This document shows positions 8,891 through 17,200 of a stretch of 64,000 nucleotides of DNA, piece by piece. Both the position numbers and the translations under genes were made by a program. Below the pieces are notes generated by a model, which was not told the DNA's origin, made no database searches, and worked only from the letters and a program-made list of their open reading frames with translations. The stretch's first letter is position 1. Every line of letters starts with the position of its first letter. The stretch is from Bacillota bacterium (GTDB lineage: Bacteria; Bacillota; Clostridia; Lachnospirales; Lachnospiraceae): the NCBI GenBank assembly GCA_023441965.1, contig JAEZNB010000010.1, forward strand, positions 1-64,000, in the 5' to 3' direction.

Positions 8891-9025
8891 GGAGTTGCTA
8901 TTTATTTACCGTTTTATAAGGAAATTATGATGCTGTTTACTATTCTTCTTTACCAATGAAATAAGATGTTTATTCAATTATAGTATTTGTGACATTATTA
9001 TACTTTTATAGAATAGGGTGGGAAT

Positions 9026-9304
9026 ATGGACAAGGATCATTTATGCAGCGAAGGCTTTATGCAAATATACAAGGAAATTGCAGATATAATCGGCCCTGAA
9101 GGTTCCTACGCTATATATAAGAGTATGCGTGGGCAACAAGTTACCTTTCCAAAGAGACTTTACACAACGGAATATGTATTGGGCGAAATAAGCAAATGTG
9201 GCAATAATATTAACTTACAAAAATTGGCATTAGAGTTTGATTACACAGAGCGTTATTTACGTCAGTTAATAAAGGAAAAAAAATCCATCACTAAGGAGGA
9301 GTAA
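9026..9304 (+). CDS. Mor-family-like transcription activator
   Basis: A 92-aa protein with IYKSMRGQQVTFPKRLYTTE (29-48) in the middle and a C-terminal HTH-like helix pair (LALEFDYTERYLRQLIKEKK). This matches the small Mor/C activator-type proteins first seen in phage Mu and widespread on Firmicutes elements. It may activate the downstream island genes. GGGTGGGA is the ribosome site. The assignment is by pattern and size only. Confidence 0.65.
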   Translation: MDKDHLCSEGFMQIYKEIADIIGPEGSYAIYKSMRGQQVTFPKRLYTTEYVLGEISKCGNNINLQKLALEFDYTERYLRQLIKEKKSITKEE

Positions 9305-9307
9305 TCT

Positions 9308-9484
9308 ATGATCATTATTATCTATTGGGTTCTTGGATATATGGCGTATGGCTACGTAAACAGCAGAAAAGCTTATATCTATAGCAGGGAAGGCGCATTG
9401 TTTAGACATAAAGCAATCATGGGGCTAATATTTGGATGGTTCTATATCCCGTATGCTTTGTTGAAAATGCTGTTCGGTGGTTAA
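9308..9484 (+). CDS. Small membrane protein (58 aa)
   Basis: A 58-codon frame starting at the ATG at 9308, four bases after the Mor-like gene, with AAGGAGGAG as ribosome site inside the end of that gene. It has two hydrophobic helices (MIIIIYWVLGYMAYGYV and about residues 37-56) joined by a basic loop (NSRKAYIYSREG). Function unknown. The tight coupling and good ribosome site support translation. Confidence 0.6.
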   Translation: MIIIIYWVLGYMAYGYVNSRKAYIYSREGALFRHKAIMGLIFGWFYIPYALLKMLFGG

Positions 9485-9568
9485 CTATTCTATATCTTTA
9501 TCTATAATTTATTACATCGAATCAAGCGTTATTAATTTATGATATTGCATAAAAAAGAAAGGAGTATT

Positions 9569-10480
9569 ATGTCAAGTAAATCGCCTATACTATTAATATT
9601 TTTCTTAGTATCACTTTTATTATACGGATGTGGAAAAAATGAAGCTCCTTCAATAACACCAACAGCATCTCCGGAACCAATTGTAACTGTTACACCTACT
9701 CCGGAACCTACTGTAACTGTTACACCAACCCCGGAACCTACTGCTACTGCTACTCCTATTCCTGTATTATCTCCATTAGAAAAGAAATATCAGTATTATG
9801 ATTCCACATATAATGGTAATGGTATGTATGCATCTACAGGAGATGCTGAAACTCTTGAAGCTCTGTTATCTGATAGTCTATATTATAATACATGGTTAGG
9901 GTATGGTGATCAGAATTACAATGACTCGATGGTAATAGACGAGAGTACCAGAAATGGTAAGGAGTATGCTGTTAAATGTCTTGTTTTGCTTGATGATGGG
10001 GGCATATCTGTTTATTACTATTATACTGATAATCCTAATGAAATTTATCTAGATCAATCCTATCCATTAGATACAGGTTTAGGGGTATTTGATGCATTAT
10101 GCGATAATGAAGGCAATCCATATTCCACTTTATCTGCTGATCAGGTTGAAGCCTTTTATTTTACTGAAACTGAAGAATTAAATAATTACACTCCTTTATC
10201 AATAGGCGATATGTACATATATGCTATAGAAAAGGCAAAAAAAGTAATAACTGCCGACTTAGGTTCTGCAGCTGATCATGTATTTGCAGGTTTCTATTAT
10301 GATAATGAAAGTGATGTGTACTTTCAATATGATGGAGACTGCACTTATTATATTGGATTCAATATCAAATATCATTGGGCCACTCATAATTATCCTTATT
10401 ATATGGAATGCATTTATGTGGATGAAAATAAAGACCATAAAATCAAATTGAGAAATTATGATTTAAGCCGACAATATTAG
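9569..10480 (+). CDS. Proline/threonine-rich lipoprotein
   Basis: A 303-aa secreted lipoprotein. From the ATG at 9569 (AAAGGAG upstream) it has a hydrophobic signal ending at the lipobox LLLYGC. A spacer of VTVTPTPEPT repeats leads to an acidic, Tyr- and Asp-rich globular region (about 80-303) of unknown fold. The PT linker resembles those of the host's own surface proteins (the xylanase and glucosaminidase here), suggesting an origin in related bacteria. It is exposed on the outer membrane face; a role in host surface change is only a guess. Confidence 0.75.
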   Translation: MSSKSPILLIFFLVSLLLYGCGKNEAPSITPTASPEPIVTVTPTPEPTVTVTPTPEPTATATPIPVLSPLEKKYQYYDSTYNGNGMYASTGDAETLEALLSDSLYYNTWLGYGDQNYNDSMVIDESTRNGKEYAVKCLVLLDDGGISVYYYYTDNPNEIYLDQSYPLDTGLGVFDALCDNEGNPYSTLSADQVEAFYFTETEELNNYTPLSIGDMYIYAIEKAKKVITADLGSAADHVFAGFYYDNESDVYFQYDGDCTYYIGFNIKYHWATHNYPYYMECIYVDENKDHKIKLRNYDLSRQY

Positions 10481-10569
10481 CTTACATAACTCGTCTTCCA
10501 GTTTTTGCAACTAACCAAGCTTTTATTAAGCATATGTATTAATAAGTATATTTGAAGGGAGCTTATATA

Positions 10570-11253
10570 ATGGTATTTACAGAAGATAATGGTTTGAAAG
10601 AATATTATGAAGGTGACATGTTCTTAAAACAAGGACTTTATAGGCAAGCAGAAGATAAACTCATAATTAGCGCGGAGAAGGGAAATGTAGAAGCCCAGCT
10701 GACTCTTGGTTCCTCCTATCGATTCGGTAAAAATGGATTTGAAAGAAATATCTTTAAGGCTGTAGCCTGGTATGGTAAGGCTGCGGACCAGAATAATGCT
10801 GGTGCTAATAAAACCTTAGGTCACATGTACTCTGACGAGAAAAATCCATTCTACAATATGGGAGTTGCTGAAATATACTTTAAAAAGGCTTATGATCTTG
10901 GAAACTATGAATCTGCGGGATATCTTGGCTTGATTTATATGGATGATGATTATAAAAATAGAAATTATAATACTGCACATTCATATTTTGATATTGCGAT
11001 TAATAGAGGATATCCATTGGGTTATTACGGCAAAGGATTGCTGGCTGAATTGGCTAAGGACACCGAAACTGCTCGCTCCTTTTTTAATAAAGCAAAAGAA
11101 TACGGTTATGATGCTAATGCTGTAAGAGATGCCTTAATACGTATTATGCCTAACGGAATAGAAAAAGGATATTTGACCGGTTCTACAAACAGAATAGTTG
11201 TAACTGTGGCGTTAATTATCCTTGCTATACTTCTGCTAATTACCATTAAATAA
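10570..11253 (+). CDS. Sel1/TPR-repeat protein with C-terminal anchor
   Basis: A 227-aa protein. The ATG at 10570 has GAAGGGAG upstream; an in-frame TTG 18 bases earlier is less likely. Residues 15-185 hold Sel1-type helical repeats (AEKGNVEAQLTLGSSYRFG, AVAWYGKAADQNNAGANKTLGHMY). A single C-terminal membrane helix (IVVTVALIILAILLLITIK) anchors it with the repeats in the cytoplasm. Likely a protein-interaction scaffold; partners unknown. Confidence 0.75.
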   Translation: MVFTEDNGLKEYYEGDMFLKQGLYRQAEDKLIISAEKGNVEAQLTLGSSYRFGKNGFERNIFKAVAWYGKAADQNNAGANKTLGHMYSDEKNPFYNMGVAEIYFKKAYDLGNYESAGYLGLIYMDDDYKNRNYNTAHSYFDIAINRGYPLGYYGKGLLAELAKDTETARSFFNKAKEYGYDANAVRDALIRIMPNGIEKGYLTGSTNRIVVTVALIILAILLLITIK

Positions 11254-11282
11254 GCGATACTTAATACATATTACCATTATGA

Positions 11283-11319
11283 AAGAGCAGTAATTCACCG
11301 AGAATTACTGTTCTTTTTT
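11283..11319 (+). terminator. Terminator after Sel1-repeat gene
   Basis: A hairpin of about 13 bp (AAGAGCAGTAATTC with GAATTACTGTTCTT) followed by TTTTTT, 30 bp after the stop codon. Confidence 0.8.
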
Positions 11320-11410
11320 ACATTTATATATGCATTATGGCAAACTAGAATTTTATGTTTATATATTATATTTATGGTACAAATAAATCCAATAATAAAG
11401 GAGTGAAATT

Positions 11411-12346
11411 ATGCCAGCAAATATTGAATCTATGTTTTATGTAAGAACTGCTCCATGGCATGGCTTAGGAACAAAGGTGGAAAATGCTCTCTCATCCGAG
11501 GATGCCCTGAATATGGCAGGACTAAACTGGCAGGTGGTGCAAAGACCTGTTTTTACCGATACCGGCATTTTAGTTGATGGGTATAAAGCAAATGTCCGTG
11601 ATTCTGATAACAGGGTATTGGGAATAGTAACCGACCGTTATAAAATAGTACAAAACCACGAGGCCTTTGCTTTTACGAGTGAACTGCTTGGAAAGGGTGT
11701 GCGTTATGAAACCGCAGGATCTCTTCAAGAGGGCAGACGAGTATGGTTACTTGCCAAACTCCCTGCCGCATACATAATAGCCGGAGATAGAATCAGTCCA
11801 TATTTAGTATTCTCAAATTCGCATGACGGTAGCGGTGCCATAAAGATAGCCATGACCCCTATTCGGGTCGTATGCCAGAATACCCTCAACCTGGCTCTAA
11901 ATACCGCTGAGCGCATTTGGACAGCTAATCATACCGGTGATATGGAGTTAAAAATGGAGGATGCCAAGGAGACCTTGTTGCGAGCAGAGGAATACATGGA
12001 TAGCTTAGGCAACGAAATCTACAAACTCAATAATAGCATGCTAACCGATGGAGCCATCCACGAGGTTATTAATGAGCTTTTACCTATTCCAAATGATGCC
12101 AGCGAATTACAGGAGCGAAACGTGTTAAAGCAACGGGATGATATATCCAATCGTTTTTACTATGCTCCTGACCTGCAGCATCTCCAAAAAAACGCCTATA
12201 GAATAATAAACGCCGTTGCAGACCACGCAACGCACTCCAAGCCGCTAAGAGAAACCGGTTCGTATCGTGAGAACCTATTCGCCCGTACCATCGAGGGTAA
12301 CAGTCTAATCGATAAATCCTACCAGCTGGTTCAGCAAATTGCATAG
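11411..12346 (+). CDS. DUF932 phage/plasmid-like protein
   Basis: A 311-aa protein of the DUF932 (phage/plasmid-like TIGR03299) family, recognised by the N-terminal FYVRTAPWHGLGTKV and central VLGIVTDRYKIVQNHEAF. Family members are common on phages, plasmids and islands, often beside RecT/exonuclease genes as here; the molecular function is unknown. AAAGGAG lies nine bases before the ATG. Confidence 0.85.
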   Translation: MPANIESMFYVRTAPWHGLGTKVENALSSEDALNMAGLNWQVVQRPVFTDTGILVDGYKANVRDSDNRVLGIVTDRYKIVQNHEAFAFTSELLGKGVRYETAGSLQEGRRVWLLAKLPAAYIIAGDRISPYLVFSNSHDGSGAIKIAMTPIRVVCQNTLNLALNTAERIWTANHTGDMELKMEDAKETLLRAEEYMDSLGNEIYKLNNSMLTDGAIHEVINELLPIPNDASELQERNVLKQRDDISNRFYYAPDLQHLQKNAYRIINAVADHATHSKPLRETGSYRENLFARTIEGNSLIDKSYQLVQQIA

Positions 12347-12367
12347 TAATATACTCTGATTTAAACC

Positions 12368-12411
12368 ACAATATGTACGGTTACCATTTTTATAGTAACC
12401 GTACATATTGT
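12368..12411. repeat. 17-bp perfect palindrome between genes
   Basis: ACAATATGTACGGTTAC and its exact complement are separated by a 10-base loop, just after the DUF932 stop codon. No T-run follows, so it is either an unusual terminator or a protein-binding or RNA-processing site. Confidence 0.6.
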
Positions 12412-12463
12412 ATATTACCCGTAAACTACTTAAACAAAAATGAATCAAAATAAAGGAGCCCCT

Positions 12464-13411
12464 ATGAACTATCAGGATTTTTGTAACCATGTTATGTACA
12501 AGGTAAAAGACATAATGGGAAATGAATATGAGGTTAGCCTCATAAAGGCAGATAAGGTAAATGGGATCACCTTCATTAGTCTAACAATTCTTAAGAAGGG
12601 AGAGACCGTAGCTCCAAATATTTATCTGGAATCCTATTATTCTGAATATGAGAATGGTGTTCAGCTTTCTTTAATAGTGGACAATATAGTATCATTCTAC
12701 TATTCGGTTGATAAGAAGCCAATACTGCCTACGTTTTTACTTTCTGACTTCGATAATGTGAAAGACCGACTCTACTGTAAGCTTATTAATTACAATAAGA
12801 ATATCTCTTTATTAAGTGCTGTTCCTCATATTAAATGGATGGACCTTGCTATTATATTCTGTGTTTTGGTTAGCAATGACCCGAATGGTATTAGTTCAAT
12901 AACTGTAAAATTCGATCTGTTTGAGCAGTGGGGAGTTACGGTGGAAACCATATATGCAACGGCTTTAACGAATACTCCACTCCTCTTTGAACCCACAGTA
13001 AAATCCATGGATGATATTATTAGTAGCTTGGTATCTGAACAGCCGTCCTGGCCCAACGATTGCGAATCCTTTGATGAAATCATTATGGATATGCTTCAAC
13101 AGAATAAGAGCGGTGATAACCGTAAGCTTATGTTTGTAGCCGGTAATATACTCGGTATTTATGGTGCCTCATGGTTACTACAAAAGGATGAACTCAATGA
13201 TATAAGCAACAGCTTGGATGGCAACCTTTTTATACTACCCTCTTCTATCCACGAGGTTATTATTATCCCCTTTACTAAGGAGATATCGACGAAGAACCTA
13301 TTGCAGATGGTATGCGCGGTAAACGCAACACAGGTAAGTCCTGAAGATTTTCTATCTGACAATGTATATCTATATACCCGGGAGAATGATACTCTTCTTC
13401 CCCTATTTTAG
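12464..13411 (+). CDS. DUF5688-like protein
   Basis: A 315-aa protein starting MNYQDFCNHVMYKVKD, with AAAGGAG upstream of the ATG at 12464. It resembles the DUF5688 proteins frequent in Lachnospiraceae mobile elements (short helical N-terminus, EYEVSLIKADKVNGITF strand region, YLESYYSEYENG). Function unknown. It lies between DUF932 and the YqaJ/RecT pair and reads in the same direction. Confidence 0.65.
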   Translation: MNYQDFCNHVMYKVKDIMGNEYEVSLIKADKVNGITFISLTILKKGETVAPNIYLESYYSEYENGVQLSLIVDNIVSFYYSVDKKPILPTFLLSDFDNVKDRLYCKLINYNKNISLLSAVPHIKWMDLAIIFCVLVSNDPNGISSITVKFDLFEQWGVTVETIYATALTNTPLLFEPTVKSMDDIISSLVSEQPSWPNDCESFDEIIMDMLQQNKSGDNRKLMFVAGNILGIYGASWLLQKDELNDISNSLDGNLFILPSSIHEVIIIPFTKEISTKNLLQMVCAVNATQVSPEDFLSDNVYLYTRENDTLLPLF

Positions 13412-13436
13412 CGGAAAGGATATAGGGTGATAAATA

Positions 13437-14384
13437 ATGTGCAGGATTTTGGTTAAAACCTCAGGATTAAGCCATGAAGCATGGCTACAATATAGAAAAC
13501 AGGGAATCGGGGGAAGTGATGCAGCATCCATCTGCAGTCTTAATCCTTATTCAACCGCTATATCCGTGTTTATGGATAAAACCTCCGATGATACGGACAG
13601 CTTAGATAATGAAGCAATGAGGCAAGGACGAGATCTGGAGGTATATGTAGCTGAACGGTTTATGGAATCCACCGGATTAAAGGTCCGAAGAGTAAATGCA
13701 ATTTATTACCATGAGAATTACCCACACATGCTTGCCAACGTTGACCGCATGATTGTCGGCCAGAATATCGGCTTGGAATGTAAAACCACCAATATCCTTA
13801 ACGCTGATAAGTGGAAAGACGGTGATGTACCGGCTCACTACCAGCTTCAATGCCATCATTACATGGCAGTAACAGGAGCAAGAGCTTGGTATATAGCTGT
13901 CTTAATTCTCGGAAAGGAATTTAAGTATGTCCGTATAGAACGTGACGAGGAAATAATCAAGAACTTAATTACTATAGAAACTGATTTCTGGTACAACAAC
14001 GTTCTAGCCGGTGTTATGCCGGATCCTGATGGTTCAAAAGCTGCCGATATGATAATTAACCAATATTTTCGCAGTGCAAAGCATGAGACCATTACTCTAC
14101 ACGGCTTCGCCGATAAGCTTAAGCGGAGGTTTGAGCTTTCTGAACTAATTGACAAATTAGAGCGGGAGAAGAAACAGCTCGAGCAGGAAGTTAAGCTAGC
14201 CATGGCAAACGCCGAAGTAGCTTTCTGCGATACATATGAAATTGGTTGGAAGAATGTTATCACATCAAAGCTTGACGTTGAACGGATTAAGGTAGAGCTA
14301 CCGGATATTTACCGATCGTATATAAAAGAAACTGAAAGTCGTAGATTTATCGTTAAGGAATTACAACAGAAGGAGGTTGCATAA
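13437..14384 (+). CDS. YqaJ-type viral recombinase/exonuclease
   Basis: A 315-aa lambda-exonuclease-like protein that should resect double-strand ends to give single strands for RecT. The N-terminal LSHEAWLQYRKQGIGGSDAA is the YqaJ signature. The nuclease core has D103 (NVDRM), E114 and K116 (LECKTTN), the D...ExK triad of the PD-(D/E)XK fold. A coiled-coil-like helix follows at about 225-265. Its stop overlaps the recT start (TAATG), so the pair is translationally coupled. Confidence 0.9.
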   Translation: MCRILVKTSGLSHEAWLQYRKQGIGGSDAASICSLNPYSTAISVFMDKTSDDTDSLDNEAMRQGRDLEVYVAERFMESTGLKVRRVNAIYYHENYPHMLANVDRMIVGQNIGLECKTTNILNADKWKDGDVPAHYQLQCHHYMAVTGARAWYIAVLILGKEFKYVRIERDEEIIKNLITIETDFWYNNVLAGVMPDPDGSKAADMIINQYFRSAKHETITLHGFADKLKRRFELSELIDKLEREKKQLEQEVKLAMANAEVAFCDTYEIGWKNVITSKLDVERIKVELPDIYRSYIKETESRRFIVKELQQKEVA

Positions 14385-15205
14385 TGACAGAGATCAAACA
14401 AGAGTTGGCTAAGAAGGTAGCTAGCAGTAAACAGGAAGTAAAGATAACCAGATCCATGAGTATCGCAGATATGATCAGAGCATTGGAGCCCGAGATCAAA
14501 AAGGCATTGCCATCTGTAATTACACCGGAGCGGTTTACACGGATGGCATTATCAGCATTAAATAATACTCCAAAATTGGCCGAATGTAGCCAGATGAGCT
14601 TCTTAGCTGCTCTCATGGCGGCTGCACAGCTGGGGCTGGAACCGAATACATCACTTGGACAGGCTTACTTAATACCATACAACAATAAAGGTAAATTGGA
14701 ATGCCAGTTCCAGCTGGGTTATAAAGGAATGATTGACCTAGTTTATCGTAATGATCAGGTTCAGACGATACAGGCGCAGCCGGTATACGAAAATGACTTT
14801 TTTGAATATGAGCTTGGACTAAATTCCAGACTTGTTCATAAGCCCGCTTTGGATGACCGAGGAAAGGTCATTCTGTTCTATGCTTTATTCAAACTGAAAA
14901 ATGGAGGCTACGGCTTTGAGGTCATGTCAAAATCTGATATCGATACACATGCCCAAACATATTCGAAAGCTTTCACTTCTCCCTATTCACCATGGAAGAC
15001 TGATTATGATAGCATGGCTAAGAAAACGGTCATTAAGAAGCTCCTTAAATATGCTCCTCTAAAGACTGATTTTCTAAAAGCAATATCAGCTGACGAAAGT
15101 ATTAAAAGTGAACTGGCAGTTGATATGACGGAGGTTCAGAATGATGATATCGTTGATGGAGAATACAAAGATATAGATAATGCAAATGCGGAAGCCTCCG
15201 TCTGA
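14384..15205 (+). CDS. recT: RecT single-strand annealing protein
   Basis: A 273-aa RecT-family protein that anneals single-stranded DNA. Recognisable stretches are MSFLAALMAAAQLGLEPNTS, GQAYLIPYNNKGKLECQFQL and GYKGMIDLVYRNDQV. The C-terminus is acidic, as in many recombinases. It overlaps the exonuclease gene by one base, forming a Red-like two-gene recombination system on the island. It may aid element repair, circularisation or gene acquisition. Confidence 0.93.
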   Translation: MTEIKQELAKKVASSKQEVKITRSMSIADMIRALEPEIKKALPSVITPERFTRMALSALNNTPKLAECSQMSFLAALMAAAQLGLEPNTSLGQAYLIPYNNKGKLECQFQLGYKGMIDLVYRNDQVQTIQAQPVYENDFFEYELGLNSRLVHKPALDDRGKVILFYALFKLKNGGYGFEVMSKSDIDTHAQTYSKAFTSPYSPWKTDYDSMAKKTVIKKLLKYAPLKTDFLKAISADESIKSELAVDMTEVQNDDIVDGEYKDIDNANAEASV

Positions 15206-15237
15206 TTAGGCTATACCCATCTGAACCATAGAATAAG

Positions 15238-15310
15238 TGTGTCAATAGACTTGTATTGAATGAAATGAGACGTATCATTCAAGAATACAACACTATTGAT
15301 ACATTTATTT
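15238..15310 (+). terminator. Terminator after recT
   Basis: A long nested hairpin: TGTGTCAATAG with CTATTGATACA outside, TTGTATT with AATACAA and AATGA with TCATT inside, followed by TTTATTTTTTAA. Confidence 0.8.
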
Positions 15311-15465
15311 TTTAAGCCCGTTTAAAGTACCATGGTAATTCCTACTAATCTGTGGTAAAATATAATCAAGTAATTCATTAGATATCACATTATGATTTAT
15401 CATTGCTTATCAGTCACAATCTAAGGAACGACAAAAACAAATATACCATAACGGAGGTAGTGTCG

Positions 15466-15684
15466 ATGTATTATGTATACGAGAACTGGCAGGCTTCAGA
15501 TAAAGCAATCGTACATAAAGCAAGCTGCCCATATTGTAATAATGGTAAAGGAACCAGCCGCGGTACCGAGGGTACAGCTCATGGCAAATGGCACGGTTCA
15601 TTTAAAGGCGAGGATGAGGCATATACTTTTGCGCAATCCCTTCAAAGAGATATCACTGCTAAGTGTAAGCACTGCCTTAAGTAG
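15466..15684 (+). CDS. Small zinc-ribbon-like protein
   Basis: A 72-aa protein starting MYYVYENWQASDKA at the ATG at 15466, with CGGAGG upstream; longer starts lack a ribosome site. CPYC near residue 23 and CKHC near the C-terminus could bind one zinc ion. HGKWHGSFKGEDEAYTFAQ lies between. Function unknown; small conserved proteins of this type occur on Lachnospiraceae islands. Confidence 0.65.
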   Translation: MYYVYENWQASDKAIVHKASCPYCNNGKGTSRGTEGTAHGKWHGSFKGEDEAYTFAQSLQRDITAKCKHCLK

Positions 15685-15704
15685 CGCCATACTGTAATTA
15701 TTCT

Positions 15705-15735
15705 GCATCTTCTTAACAGGAAGATGCTTTTTTAT
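15705..15735 (+). terminator. Terminator before serine recombinase
   Basis: GCATCTTC and GAAGATGC form an 8-bp stem with a 7-base loop, followed by TTTTTTATT. Confidence 0.8.
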
Positions 15736-15747
15736 TGGAGGTAAAAA

Positions 15748-16290
15748 ATGAGAATAGGGTATATAAGAGTTAGTACAGCAGAGCAAAACACCCTTCGGCA
15801 AGAAGTATTAATGGAATCATTACAAGTTGATGAGATATTCATTGATAAAATCAGTGGTAAGAATACCGACCGTCCAGAATTAAAGAAAATGTTAAGCTTT
15901 ATACGTAAAGGCGACACCTTAATCGTTGAGTCAATATCCAGGTTTGCCCGCAATACGAAAGATCTTCTTGAATTGATTGAACACCTGGCTAACAAGGAGG
16001 TTACATTTATAAGTATTAAAGAATGCATTGATACCAATACACCTGCAGGCCGTTTCATGCTCACAATCTTCGGAGCAATCGCTGAATTAGAACGGGAATA
16101 TATCTTGCAAAGACAGAAAGAGGGGATTGAAATTGCTAGATCTCAAGGTAAATATACAGGACGAAAACCGGTAGACCCGCCTAACCTCTCTTTAATTATG
16201 GCAAAATACCAATCAGGTGTTATTACTGCAACAAAAGCTGCGAATCTTTTAGGTATAAGCCGTAGTACCTTTTACCGAAAGTTAAAATGA
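15748..16290 (+). CDS. Serine recombinase (resolvase/invertase family)
   Basis: A 180-aa small serine recombinase: IGYIRVSTAEQN with nucleophile Ser9, ESISRFARNTKDLL with conserved arginines, GRFMLTIFGAIAELERE, and a C-terminal HTH (ATKAANLLGISRSTFYRKL). It is the length of DNA invertases and resolvases, not of large integrases, so it is more likely to resolve dimers or invert a segment than to move the island. TTGGAGG lies upstream. No clear inverted recombination sites were found beside it. Confidence 0.92.
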   Translation: MRIGYIRVSTAEQNTLRQEVLMESLQVDEIFIDKISGKNTDRPELKKMLSFIRKGDTLIVESISRFARNTKDLLELIEHLANKEVTFISIKECIDTNTPAGRFMLTIFGAIAELEREYILQRQKEGIEIARSQGKYTGRKPVDPPNLSLIMAKYQSGVITATKAANLLGISRSTFYRKLK

Positions 16291-16448
16291 TGTTTTATTA
16301 ATTTGATTCAATTATTTAAAATTCCATTACCCCGTTATAAATTATTATCATACCGGATAAATACTTTGTCCTAAGTTAAATTCAATCTGAATCATTTTTC
16401 AGATAATCAACATTAATGTAATATAATTGAGTGAAAGGATGATTCATT

Positions 16449-16646
16449 TTGTTAAACAACTATGGTGATATATTAAACATTGATGAGCTTTGTGAAGTAT
16501 TACTAATCGGTAAAAATGCTGCTTATAAACTGTTAGAATCCGGTGAGATTAAAGGCTTCCGTTTTGGTAGAACATGGAAAATATCCAAAATAGCTTTAGA
16601 GGATTTCATCATGAAAAGAAGTGGGTTTCGAGGTAGGCTACAATAG
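16449..16646 (+). CDS. Excisionase-like HTH_17 protein
   Basis: A 65-aa MerR-like winged-helix protein of the excisionase type: LNIDELCEVLLIGKNAAYKLLESGE, then IKGFRFGRTWKISKIALEDFI. The start is a TTG at 16449 with GAAAGGATG seven bases upstream; no in-frame ATG fits. It may act as directionality factor for the integrase at 21.5-22.7 kb or as a regulator; either role is inferred. The terminator hairpin overlaps its stop codon. Confidence 0.8.
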   Translation: MLNNYGDILNIDELCEVLLIGKNAAYKLLESGEIKGFRFGRTWKISKIALEDFIMKRSGFRGRLQ

Positions 16647-16660
16647 CCTACCTCTTATTG
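16630..16660 (+). terminator. Terminator overlapping HTH gene stop
   Basis: GAGGTAGGCTA and TAGCCTACCTC form a perfect 11-bp stem with a CAA loop; the stop codon TAG lies in the 3' arm. A short TTATTG follows. Confidence 0.7.
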
Positions 16661-16747
16661 CTTATAATAATGATAACATGTAATATTTATACCACTACTG
16701 TTTCGAATAGATTATTTCTAGTTTCCAGATGCGGTGAATAATCGGAT

Positions 16748-16934
16748 GGTAAGCGGCAAAATGAATAGAATTACCACTTACCGTATAATAAAATATTATT
16801 TACGGTAGAGAAACTATGAAAAACGTTAAAAATATTCTAAATATATAAAGTATAACAAAAAAAGTTATGCGATTAGGATAATGGTGCAATTTCGGTAAAT
16901 GGTATGCTCCTAATATAATAGGTTACCATTTACC
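16748..16934. repeat. Origin-like inverted GGTAARYGG repeats
   Basis: Four copies of GGTAARYGG in two inverted pairs: GGTAAGCGG (16748-16756) facing CCACTTACC (16774-16782), and GGTAAATGGTA (16894-16904) facing TACCATTTACC (16924-16934). They lie in a gene-free AT-rich segment upstream of the unknown 659-aa protein and the helicase. This resembles initiator-binding sites of a replication origin, or operators of a strong regulator. Confidence 0.55.
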
Positions 16935-16995
16935 ATTAAATAAATGATTATAATGTAAATATTTTTCGCAAGTTAAATCATATCAAACCTTAAAG

Positions 16996-17046
16996 ACATA
17001 TGAATGGAGCATTCTCCTTCTTTATGAGAATGCTCCATTCATATGT
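16996..17046. repeat. 21-bp perfect inverted repeat
   Basis: Arms 16996-17016 and 17026-17046 are exact complements (ACATATGAATGGAGC... onward) with a 9-base loop. No T-run follows; instead there is a second G/C hairpin at 17052-17075. Candidate roles are oriT, single-strand origin or a terminator-like barrier. Confidence 0.7.
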
Positions 17047-17051
17047 ATACT

Positions 17052-17075
17052 GGGGTTTGGGGGTGTAGCCCCCAA
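17052..17075. other. G-tract hairpin (GGGGGTGTAGCCCCC)
   Basis: The stretch TGGGGTTTGGGGGTGTAGCC, continuing CCCAA, holds a 5-bp GGGGG/CCCCC stem with a TGTAG loop. It stands out sharply in a very AT-rich region, directly after the 21-bp inverted repeat. Function unknown. Confidence 0.5.
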
Positions 17076-17200
17076 GGTTTATTGTAATTTCTATGATAAA
17101 GAATAATGCTTATAATGTCTTTTATCGTTTACATAGTATCAGGAATCCTATAAAATGTAACTAATCTGTTGTATTAGTCTAAAAAAGTGAGGTGCCTATA

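Noticed and set aside
15748..16290. Serine recombinase as the enzyme that integrated the island
   Set aside because: It is a small resolvase/invertase type; the tRNA site, att repeat and adjacent tyrosine integrase explain integration better.
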